Source: Harmothoe impar | Lineage: Eukaryota; Annelida; Polychaeta; Phyllodocida; Polynoidae | DNA: 64,000 nucleotides | Reading direction: 5' to 3' | Assembly: GCA_947462335.1 (NCBI GenBank) | Contig: OX381717.1 | Coordinates: 49,023,523-49,087,522, forward strand | Shown: positions 29,859-40,348 of the stretch, piece by piece | How positions within the stretch are numbered: position 1 is the first letter of the stretch | How the letters are laid out: every line of letters starts with the position of its first letter | The notes under the pieces: generated by a model | What the model was told of the DNA's origin: nothing | Seen by the model: the letters and a program-made list of their open reading frames with translations, nothing else | Database searches by the model: none | Translations under genes and position numbers: made by a program

Positions 29859-30492
29859 ATTTGTGGCCAGGTGAGGGAAAACGTGCCTCTGGGGGGGATT
29901 TTTAGTACCGGTTTTGGCCACCAGGGGGCAGTATATGGGTAAAACACTGAAAAAATATACTAAAAAATGCTTGAGACCAATTTTTCATGGGGAATCTAGT
30001 GATATGCTTAGAATTATTCCATCTCCACTGAAAACGTTCCATTTTTGGAATGCGAAAGGAACATTTGTGACCATGGGAACATGGAAAATTGGCATATATG
30101 GCAATTTCTGGTTGCCATGGAAACACTCCATTATTCCAAATGGAAATTTGTTGCCACAAATGTTTTTGAAAATTTCACAAGGAACTCAGAATCGAAAACA
30201 GACCTCAGAAATTCCCTCTAGAACCAATTTTATGGTAAAAATATCAGATGTCTTTGGTTATTTTTCAACAAAACTGTAATTTTTACATTATTAGTATTCA
30301 TTATAGGATATAATGGATTTAGAGCTTATTTGCCATTTTCAGTTGTACAGACCAACCCCGGTTTGACAAGCAGTTACAGCAAAACTACTTGGGATATTTT
30401 AGCTCAAGATATCTCATTTTAAAGCCTGTAACATAAACTTTGAAAAGCCATTTTCCCCCTGGAGGCACGTTTTCCTTCACCTGGCCACAAAT
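29859..30492. mobile_element. Inverted-repeat element (ATTTGTGGCCAGGTGA ends)
   Basis: 634 bp with inverted ends ATTTGTGGCCAGGTGAGGGA + AAACGTGCCTC, one mismatch over about 30 bp, each followed by a G/C run. No ORF. The interior holds GTGACCATGGGAAC (30067-30080) and GTTGCCATGGAAAC (30111-30124), both X-box-like. Target duplication not identified. Confidence 0.75.
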
Positions 30493-30664
30493 TTTCTTTA
30501 CAGTTTTGAACACGGGAAATCACTTACCACCTTTGTTTACTGATTAAATATACAAATGTATACATGCTATTTAGTATACAAAGGTCGTAAGTGACCTCAT
30601 TTTACCCATTTTACCCCCAAATTATTGCCATATTTACTAAGGAATTAGGTAAGATATTTTAGTA

Positions 30665-31995
30665 TCATTTATACAATATGGCCGGGGTCGTGGTTGCCGT
30701 GGCCGGGGCCGCCTTCCGCTGTAAAGTGGAAAAAAACAAATGATATAACATGGGTAAAGGCTCAATCATACTGCAACAATAAATTTTCCTAGTCTCACAT
30801 TTGAAGGCAGAGACTTGTATGTTTTCCCCTCTATTCATAGTAACTTTACCAAATGAAATTCCACACATGTAGTTTAAAGGTTAAAGTATTGACTTCTATT
30901 GAGGTTTTGACTATACAATCAGTTAAACTTTAAGGTATAAACTCACCCTGAAGAGTGCCACCGGCATCTTCCTGCTTGCCGCTGGGACGGGTGGAGCAGG
31001 TGGGACGGGTGGAGCAGCTGGGGCGGGTGGAGCAGCTGGGGTGGGTGGAGCAGCCGGGGCGGGTGGTGCACCTGGGGCGGGTGGGGGAGCCGGGGCGGAT
31101 GGTGCAGCGGCAGCAGCGGCTGCAGCGGCCCTCTCCCGTTCCTGCCTCTCCTTCACACGCTGCTTGGAGGCCTTCGAGATCTCGCAACGGCGGCGCTTTC
31201 GCTCCGCCGCCTGCTGCGCGTCGTCGTTGGCCTTATTCTGAAAAAGGACAATTCAATACACTGATGAATCTATTCCAGTACCCAATCTACCCCTTTTACA
31301 ACAAGGATTACATTTTTTTGCAATATTTAATTAAACAGTATTATCAAATCAAATCATACGTGTTTACTTCTTAGTCTCACATTCACAGGATGTATTTAAA
31401 ACCATGATAGTAGGGTGCTCAGGTTCAGAAACTCGCACTTCTAATAGGTTCTTAAATATATGTTAACATGCTTAGTTGTCACCGTTAGGTATCCGCATGT
31501 AACACATATCTATTTTGATTTAATCGGGAACCCATTAATTGTGTAGTGTTCTCCTGTCTATCAGGTATGAGAGGTTGATGTAAGACTAAGGTAAACACGC
31601 ATTTCTCAAATACCTAGATAAATACCTAGATAAAAAAAATTCATTATAATTGTTAAATACAAAGGGTAAGAACATGATACACAATTAGTCCACGGTTAGA
31701 AAGCTTTTAATATCTTTAAACAAGTTTACCACATTGAAAGCTACATTTTACAGAAAAAACTACTCACATAGATATATAAGTTTTGAATTATTACATACAG
31801 GCCCTGTACATTACTATATTAGTGTATGCTCATACTCACCCTGTCAAACTCCCGCTTCTTCCGGTCAGCCTCATCATCGTGGAATTGGGCAGGCTGCCGG
31901 TCTCGGAAGTCTTTGTTGACTTGCGCGCGAGACTTCTTCTCCTCCGGGGGGAGAGCTTTCCGGCCTCCGCCAGGGGCCCTCTTCCTCCCTGTCAT
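30665..31995 (-). CDS. Predicted three-exon gene, Arg/Lys- and Ala/Pro-rich protein
   Basis: Exons 31840-31995, 30947-31237 and 30665-30718 on the minus strand use two GTGAGT donors and AG acceptors in phase 0, giving 166 residues. The first exon is basic (MTGRKRAPGGGRKALPPEEK). The second begins with a highly charged helix of about 40 residues, then nine alanines and a run of APPAP/AAPPxP repeats to about residue 140. The last exon is short (AAPATATTTP then stop). I do not recognise the family. The charged helix suggests a nuclear or nucleic-acid-associated protein, which is inference. Further exons are possible because no polyadenylation signal was found close after the stop. The repetitive proline part could mislead gene prediction. 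Confidence 0.5.
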
Positions 31996-32327
31996 CTGAA
32001 ATGAAAAAGAGCAATAAATCAGGGATGTGTTTCTTACTAAAAAAAAGGTTAATAAATAATTACAATATGGCCCATATCATCCACAAGTGATCTAATATTG
32101 ACATAAAAAAATTGTGCCAAGTTTGGCCTTTATACAAGGACAATATTGCTCAATTACCAGAATTTAGGGCCTAGTGGTGACCCCACCATGGTAGGTCAAA
32201 AATTAACTTGCCAATATGCACCAAATGACTTTTTGGGAAGATGTTAATACTATAGGGGCATACTGTATTAAAATATGGAGACGAATGAAGGATTGTCAGT
32301 ATGTTATATTAAGCGAAAACAGCGTCG
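31996..32327. other. 5' flank of the three-exon gene
   Basis: AT-rich with no ORF. It would contain the 5' UTR or proximal promoter of the minus-strand gene; no TATA box was identified. Confidence 0.35.
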
Positions 32328-33350
32328 GGTGACTCCGAGACCGAAATAAAATTTCCTATAAATGTAGGTTAAACAACTGGAAGCATCAGATTTCTGGTTT
32401 AGGGTGTTAGAGGGGGTGGGTAGGACGCAGGGAGACTCGACATAACTGAATTATATTGGATATTAACAATTCTGTGTGGTTTATACGAGTGCGTCGGCGA
32501 GGTGGGTGACTCCGAGACCGAAATAAGGCGCAAATTCTTAAATCACCCACAGTCGCTAAATATATGCAGCCAGGGTAGTTCAAACGCATTAATATGATCA
32601 AGAGGGGGTTGGAGTACACAGTAAACCACAGAATATTGCGAATTTAGTGAAATTAATATGTAATTTTGGCCATTTTCGGCGGAATTTTCGAATATTTTCA
32701 CTTTTTTTTTCCGTTTCCACCTCATACATAAAGAAATACTGGATGGATATCAACCAAAAGGCAGTGGAGACTGTGGCTATGTATAATCTATTAATTCTGA
32801 CCACTTTCTACCAGCAGCGAACAATGCGAACCAGGGTCATGGCGCGTGGGTGAAATTTCGCCGGGAGACGACTTAGAATAGTGATTTACAGCGTATATAG
32901 GTCGTTTTGACTCGCAAAAAGCACATGTAGGGGGGGTACAGACCATCGACATGCAATACACAGTTGAAATTTTTCCGATCCCTTACCTTTTTGGCCGAAA
33001 TATGGCGAAATTCTTGGCTGCGTTTGGTGACTCCGGTACCCAAATAGTGTGGAAGCGTCCAAGATGGCCGACCAGCAAGTCCCCGGATGTAAAGCAGCGT
33101 TTGCGGCGGTTTGAGGCGCCTCCTAGTTTCCCGCGTCAGAACCCGCTTATTTCGGTCCCGGAGTCACCCCGAGGCGCTCACACCATGTTTCAATGCAAAA
33201 GCAATACACATCGGCCAGCCCGACCAACCAACTCTATTCTAACTTCACCCCCTGGCACCAGTAGACCATATGGGAAGAAGAATTAGATATCAAGTTATAC
33301 TAAGACCTATGAGACGGTAAAACAACAAGGGTGACTCCGAGACCGAAATA
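32328..33350. promoter_or_regulatory. Cluster of five GGTGACTCCGAGACCGAAAT motifs
   Basis: The motif occurs at 32328, 32505 and 33330 (identical), at 33026 (diverged) and inverted at 33148-33168. The 33026/33148 pair forms a 143-bp inverted-repeat unit that is locally GC-rich and contains CAAGATGGCCG, a YY1-like site. It lies 0.3-1.4 kb upstream of the minus-strand gene start. It is either a cis-regulatory cluster or the ends of tiny MITEs. Confidence 0.45.
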
Positions 33351-34222
33351 ACGTATCGCAATACACATGTGCTCCTGGAGGCTAGAATGTTGGAATTTTT
33401 TCAAATTTTTTTTTTTCCAGTATTAGACCAAATAGTTACCTAACAAGCTGGCATACACTGAATACTGTGTTGTTCTCCTTTATATACTACATATAGGTAA
33501 CAAAAATAATGGACATTGACAAATTGTGCCGACAATACACACATAAAAGGCTCTGGAGAAAAAAATACGGTACATATTGAGTGAAATCCTTGTGAATTGA
33601 TTGACTATACCATAGGCCTAATAGAAAATGATATTAGGGATAGGCTGTTACTGTCTGAGAAGACATGGGAGACATGTAAAACATGTTATTTTAAGGGTTT
33701 TGGGGTTTTTTAAGGGTATTTTGGGCCTTTGGAGGGCCAGAAAACGGAAAATATTGGGCCAATACACAAAAAAAAAAAAAATCTGAATTGTTAGGATGTT
33801 TTCTCACATATACCAACTTTTTGGAAAAATTGGTGCAAAACTGGTTATTCTGTAGGGCTATAGGCCTGAAAAGGGCCAGAAATAGCCAAAACAACATAGG
33901 TCAGAGGTTTGACCCTTATGCTTATTGTGGTTTACATGTATGACAATTTCGGAGGCAATGTACCATTGTATACTGAGCCGACGAAATTTCCATATTATGA
34001 ATGTACGTGTGATAGATGAATAGGTATAGTACTAAAGTCATTCTATTAATTAAAGAGGTTCCAGAGATGGCACCCTGTCAGAGACGGCACCCGGTCAGAG
34101 ACGAAAACATTGGCCCAAGTTCTTGAGACACAGACATAGACTCTGCTACATTAAACAGTCTTTTGCCCATTATATCGGTCAACGTTTTTATGAGGCTTTA
34201 TATGGTGCTTTATTAAGGGAAG
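33351..34222. other. Intergenic, no gene
   Basis: AT-rich sequence. A doubled 20-bp unit (GGCACCC-GTCAGAGACG) lies at 34065-34105. Nothing else recognised. Confidence 0.45.
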
Positions 34223-34345
34223 AGGGAATGGTCAATATCTAACAACAGGTGCGGGATGGATTGTCGATTTGAGTGGCTGGGCTCAAAATTTGAAGGGGGG
34301 GGGGGAGATTAAAAATGTTAACCCCTCCTAAGAGCTAAATGTCAT
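34223..34345. mobile_element. Truncated left end of MITE family A
   Basis: TTA followed by AGGGAAGAGGGAATGGTCAA + TATCTAACAACAGG and then a G run and GTTAACCCCT resembles the left half of family A. No right end was found. Confidence 0.4.
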
Positions 34346-35132
34346 CGCATGCTTTCGGATACGCCAGATACACCAACCGACCACCAAATAATGACAACTC
34401 CAGAGGCATAGGAAGCAAATCTTCAGGGCACTCCAACCAAATTTAAGTTTCGGTTTTTATGCATGATGTATCATATGCTTATACATGCTTATATTATATT
34501 ATATGGAAAAGTATAGTATGTGAGCCCCCTTTAGTTCTGAGTTTGGGGCCCAGCCCCCTCTACCTCCACGTTTCCCTCTGTAGGAGAGGTGGATTGAACA
34601 TTGCGTGTATAATATTACAGGTCTTGACAAAAACAAAACAAGGCCCCCCTTCCTCAGTGATTGGGCGCCCTGCCCCCCCCCCCCCCTTTTCCTGAGCCAC
34701 TGGTTTAACTCTCGAGCAATGACCCAAAGACAGCTTCAATTTCTTCCAAACACCCCCAGCCCAACACCCTCTTTCAATCAGGCCATCAGGCCACTTTCCC
34801 CGAGACCCACCTCTGCTTCCCCCATACCACGTTACTCAGACACTGTATGGCTTGTTCCTATTGGTAGCCTATGTACGTCACTGACTATACCGATATAGGA
34901 TTATACCGGTACATGCCGGTCAAATATAAATTTGAGTTGGCAGTGGACAATTACTCAGATGAACTCCATAAGGTCTCATTCCAGACCTCTGCCCGTAGGA
35001 CCAAGAACAAAAATGCTGTGTTCAGGTAACATGGTAAAAAGAAAAGACTTGGTTTAGATTTGATAAAATGTTTTCCTCCGGCTCCCCCTCCCTAGTAAAA
35101 AGGTAGTTAGAGTAGGCCAAAAAAAGAATAGG

Positions 35133-35554
35133 GTAAGCCAAAAAATAGGTGTGTTTCAGGTTACCCGACCCTACCTAGCAAAACAGGGCCGACCCCAGAA
35201 ATTGTTATCCAATTTTGAAAGAAATGAGGTATATTTTAAGTAATTATAGGGCTATTTCAGAGTCAATTTGATAGTCCATTGTTGGCGAGTCAGCAATGAA
35301 GTTTGCAAGTCAATTTGTGGGTACTTTTCAGGCCATGGGATCAATCTGTCTTTATAAAACAATTTTTTCATAGTCGATTTGATAGTCCACGAGTCAACAC
35401 CGTTGTCTGCGAATCAGTGCTGAAGTTTGCCAGTTAATTTTTGGATACTTTTCAGGCCAGAGTAAAAAAAAAATATTAAAAAGATAAATAAAACCTACCT
35501 ACCCTGCCTAGATTTTCAGGCTATGTAACCTGAAACACACCTTTTTTTTGGCCT
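35133..35554. mobile_element. MITE family B, copy with TAA duplication
   Basis: Left end TAA|GCCAAAAAATAGGTGTGTTT + CAGGTTACC, right end TAACCTGAAACACACCTTTT + TTTTGGCC|TAA. The interior (CAATTTGATAGTCC, TGCGAGTCAATTTTTGGGTA) is repeated within the element and is shared with 53039-53462. The TWA duplication suggests PIF/Harbinger. Confidence 0.7.
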
Positions 35555-36689
35555 AAGTCGGGTTGGCAGAACACAACTTGTTTTGTTAGGCCTAAGACAA
35601 GCACTGCTGGGGTGATGTAACTCCTAGCACGAGTAAACAAACTAAGTACTTGGTAGGGTGTTTACCTCTAAGTTGAAATAGTATGTCTACAAACGTGTGA
35701 GACATATCCCCACAAAGGGAAATATGTCTGGAGCGCAATGCAAAAGACAGCATATTCATATCTGCTTTAGATCCAGCGCAATTACGCAGAATGTCAGCCA
35801 GAGTCAGGGTGATTTCGTGAAAACCTTACCATACACTTCAGCAGAGAAAGGTGGTCACTGCATAGCCAGGGTGATTACCTGTAGGCCTACTGTAGCACTA
35901 GGGAGCTCTACTCCACTTGATGTACTTCAATGGTCCATCATGTCCATGATAATCAGTATAGAATAGAAAATCCAAAAGTATATTGAAGCCATGATATCAC
36001 ATAATAGGCCAATAGATCTATAATTATTGGTATTTATGGACTTTGTAAATATTCTGCAACCCCCTACATCCAGAGAGTGCATTATTTAGCCAGTTATGAT
36101 TATCTATATTTCTCATGCCGATCTGAGCTACTCAGTTCTATCTTTCATGAGCAGATACACTTAGAAAAAAGATAGAAAGGTGGAGCTGGCACCCACATGT
36201 AGGGCAAAGTCCTCCCTACACCCCCAGGGTATCAGCATAATTTATTTCAAAGCCATAAAGCACGGATTTAGGATTACAGAAGGCTTGTCCAACTCAGAGA
36301 CTCCAGAAATAAGCCCACTCCGTGCAGTAACTGCTGTGCAAGAGATTGTACTCAGAATGACAACAATTATGTGTCAAAATTGGATTATTCTGGCAGTCAT
36401 AGCATTAGGCTGGTGGCCCAATACATTGGCTTTAAGGGGTGTCAGAATAATTTTCAGATTCCAATTATTTCTTCCAAAAAATAGAAAAATGGTAAAGTGG
36501 AATAGAGAAACGGCCTTTTGCGCGACCCTCAGCGGTACAGGTAAACACCCTATACTTGGCAACTACTATGTGTACTGTTTCCTGTTTGATTTAATCCTTC
36601 TCCCAGGTAAGCCAATATATTGCACAAAATTGCATTGAGTTACAAGAAATCCAGTGGTGAAGGGGTTACCGCAAAATTAACTGATATTC

Positions 36690-37440
36690 ACCGAAATCTT
36701 TCAAGAATGCATACTTGGAAATATATATCAGAAATGGGGAGATCCCGAACTACTTTTTTATTACAGATTTTGGGGGGAAAAAGGTATTTTCTATTCTCGC
36801 CAAAAAAAAAAGTGGGAAAACGTGAAATTTTCCTAGGTTATAAATGTCCTTTAATGGGTAAAATAAAAGTATGGTCCAAAAATATACCCTTTTATGAAAA
36901 ATGTGAAGGTTTGAGGACAGTGCTAAATATCTCAGCAATATTTTTAAGATTAGTGAAAAATATTCATGAACTTTTTATTTTATTTTCTCAGGAAATTGTT
37001 CAGATCATTTGCTAACATAAAAAAGTAATTTTGATAGGGGGTCCCATGCATAATTTTAGGGTTTTGGGCCCTTGAATTAAAAAAAAAAGAGCAAAAACGG
37101 TCTAAATGATATATTTAAAGCCTATAATGATCGGTAAAATGACAAAAACTAATTTATTAATGGTCATGGTTTATACCCTTGGTTATTCTGAGCAACATCA
37201 TAACATATTTATAGTATTCCAAGGATGATTTATTAGTAAATGATTCCAATGTACTAGCTCAAGTTGAAGATCACAAATAAGTACCATCATCCAGTATTCA
37301 AAGTGTCATAAAATGCACAATTTTGGTCGAAATGGTCTAATTATTTTGAATACAGTTTAGGGAATGTATCATATGTACCTGACGATGCAATATTAGCCCA
37401 TTCTGATATATTTTTTGAATTTGGAGTATCTGGATATTGA
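36690..37440. repeat. Diverged copy of the TTAA inverted-repeat element
   Basis: Shares order and sequence with 38502-39380, for example GTTCAGATCATTTGCTAACA, TTTTGATAGGGGGTCCCA and GCAATATTAGCCCATTCTGA. It lacks the GGTGGGTCGCTACCC ends, so it is a decayed or internal fragment. An ORF at 36180-36638 partly precedes it and is not supported as a gene. Confidence 0.65.
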
Positions 37441-37826
37441 GTTAAGACTAGCAATAACCCTTAAGGGCCGGTGCCCTTTGACAGCATGACTCATGAATAC
37501 AGCTCTCTCGAGTTACTCACCAGGCCTGCAGTCATGTATCATGACATGACAAAACACACCAAATGACTATGCTTCACTAAAAGGGTTACAGCCATGTCGT
37601 GCACTCATGTACTCATAATTGGCACATTATATTGCTGACCACTCTGACGCCTCGGGCTGGCTACTTACCAATGATTATAAAAACCCAGCCTAAAATAAAT
37701 AGAGGATAACCTCAGGTTTATCACCTGGTACACCCCTCGGGCTGTCCATAGTGGACTGTAATGTAATGTTGCCTATGTACACCTCGGCCGGGCCATATTT
37801 ATATAGCCACCGACTGCTAGAATTAA

Positions 37827-38261
37827 GGGAGTGGTCATTTATCAACTATATGGGGATAGTGGGTTTTGGAGGGGGAGCGTAAAAATTGTCGACCCCTACT
37901 GAAGGGGGAGGGACATAAAAAAAAGTTCTGCCCCTCTTGAGGAGGGGTTGGGGGGGGGGGGGCGCATAAGAGAGTATGCCCCTTTATAGCGGAAGAAACA
38001 CACACACTTTACTATACAGTCAAACTTCGATAAATCGACAACCCCTGCTTCAGACATAACATGACCGGATTTTGAATCAGCCAGATTATTGAAACCTATC
38101 AATATGCTTATGCATAGGACTGTCCCTGCAAAAGCAACCAGATTATATAGGGTGTCGGTTAGACCGGCTTTTATCGAGGTTTGACTGAGAGGAGGGGGGT
38201 GAAGACTTCCCCGCACTCTTAGTAGATATAGAGGTTTTGTTATCAATTAATGACCACTGCC
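37827..38261. mobile_element. MITE family A relative, TAA-flanked
   Basis: Left TAA|GGGAGTGGTCATTTATCAAC, right GTTATCAATTAATGACCACT + GCC|TAA. The interior has GTCGACCCCT and G runs like family A. Confidence 0.65.
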
Positions 38262-38501
38262 TAATGTCCAAAATGTGGGTTATCTGACAGGTTTTGAGTC
38301 TAAAGCAAGAATCAGTTTACAGGGCAAGGTAAAGAAAATATTATTTTGCAGGTTTTGCCCGCGTAAAAAAGCCTGCTTATACAATTATGTTTATTTATTA
38401 TGAGCAGCCAAGCTGAAAGGATTCTCTGACGGTAAGGTGATAGCAGTACCACCTAAAAGTGATTTGCAAATGCATATTTATTTTTATGAATAGTTTTTTA
38501 A

Positions 38502-39380
38502 GGTGGGTCGCTACCCTTGGGTCAAAGTCACTGAAAGTTAACAGAATCTCACCAAAAAATTTTTACAGACAGTTTAGATTATATAACATCGGAAAATGCA
38601 AAGAAAAATAGGGGGTCCCGAACTACTTTTTGAAATATAGAATTTTGAAAAATTTAAGTATTTACTTTTTTTTCTGAAAATTAGAAAAAATGTAAAAACT
38701 TCAATGATTTTTTTTCATATCAACCATTATGCGCAGAAATGTAAAACCTCACATGTGAAACACCTATATGTTCCCCTTTACTGTAAAAATAATTTTACAA
38801 TTTTAGGCCATGGCATTCTGGGTAAAAATATGAGGTTTTGGAAAAGAGTACAAAGAAATCGTCATTATTTGTAGCCTTAGTGTCTAAAAGTAGTACTCAG
38901 TATTAACAGAATTTTTTTAAACTCTCTCAGAAAATAGTTCAGATCATTTGCTAACATATAAAAGTAATTTTGATAGGGGGTCCCAGGCATATTTTTAGGG
39001 TTTTGGACCTTCGAAAATGAAAAATAATGCCAAAAAATGACTAAATTAAATATATATGGCATTGCATGATGGGTAAATGGCAAAAATCAATGTATAAAAT
39101 TGTCCTGATTTATACCCTTGATTATTTTGAGCAATATTATAGCATCGATAGTGTTCTAAATAGTAAATATCTGTTATATACTAACTCATGTTTTAAAATA
39201 AGAAATATTATCAGTTACCAATATATCAAATATTCTAAGTATTACAAAATGCACAATTTTGTTTCAAATGATCTAAATTTTTAACACGGTTTAGGTAATG
39301 TATATATGTATCTGGCAATGCAATATTAGCCCATTCTGATAGATTTTAGAATTTGAAGAAATCCAAGGGTAGCGACCCAC
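38502..39380. mobile_element. Inverted-repeat element with TTAA flanks
   Basis: Ends GGTGGGTCGCTACCCTTGG and its exact complement, each bordered by TTAA, about 880 bp apart. The TTAA target is typical of piggyBac and Kolobok groups. No transposase; AT-rich interior shared with 36690-37440. Confidence 0.8.
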
Positions 39381-40035
39381 CTTAATACAAGTTTTACATT
39401 TTTTTAAATCACCTCTCATTTTTTTTTAGCCTAAGGTTTAAAATATCATCTTAGTTTGTTAATGATGCGTATGTGTAGCCTTGCCAGTATGAGCTCATAG
39501 TCTGTGGAGGTGTATTTCATTACATTAAAAACAAACGTAGATATGAACATTTCTTGTTACATAATACCTAAAGCTTAAATTCTGAGGGAGATACAGAGCT
39601 TATGATAATTAGCATGTTCGAATAAACACAACTTCAAGTGCACAGCTTAAGATGAATGCTCGACTCATAAATAGGTAATCTACCCTGTGTACACATGAAC
39701 AAAACTTATCACAATAAATGGTCGATGATCACCATGCATGCACTGGTGATCAAGTGTTCTCAGTCACCATGTGTCAAGTAAATTTAACCCTTTAAGGACA
39801 ACATGATGTCTCAGGCCAGGGTTCATGTACATTTGCTCTTGATAATGCACCAATATTGTTCGTGTGGGTTACTTTCCAGCATTACATTGGTGTATCATGC
39901 CCACCCTTTTGAAATCATGTATCAACTCAATTATGATACATGAATGAACCACTGCCGAGTCACTCACGGGTGCTTATACACGACCGGCGTTTCTTTATGG
40001 CCAGTGCTATATATTACAAAGGGAAGATGCATGTG
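39381..40035. other. Intergenic with a GATGCACCAAT hairpin repeat
   Basis: No gene. 39838-39900 is a hairpin-forming copy of the dispersed repeat (GATAATGCACCAATAT ... ACATTGGTGTATCATG), preceded by AACCCTTTAAGG. Confidence 0.5.
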
Positions 40036-40348
40036 GGGATGAACCTGCGGAGTCGTTAGACGCCGCACATTCTCTGCATAATCTTAAAAAGCCCACTTTT
40101 CCCGTAATCTTAATAACAAAACCCCACTTTTCCCGTAATCTTAATAACGAAACTCAATCTAGTCCTAATATGGATGGCGTCTGATGTTGATAGGGGGGCT
40201 CTGCCCCCCCAACCCTCGTTCTTCTTTTCCTTTTTTTTCCTTCTTTGATAATGGTGAGTACTATTAAGACTTTAAGATTACGCCAAAAATGGGGATTTAA
40301 GATAACGCACAGAATGGGCAGCGTCTAGTGACTCTGCAGGTTCGTCCC
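40036..40348. mobile_element. MITE with long (~53 bp) inverted repeats
   Basis: Left end GGGATGAACCTGCGGAGTCG matches the complement of the right end (GGGACGAACCTGCAGAGTCA) and the match continues for about 53 bp at roughly 80% identity. CCCACTTTTCCCGTAATCTT is duplicated inside. 313 bp, no ORF. Target duplication not clear. Confidence 0.7.

Noticed and set aside
30955..31374. Plus-strand Gly/Val/Glu-rich open frame
   Set aside because: It is the antisense of the APPAP-repeat exon of the minus-strand gene.
36180..36638. 152-codon open frame
   Set aside because: No recognisable domain, AT-rich, and next to a decayed repeat; no splice or start evidence beyond chance.
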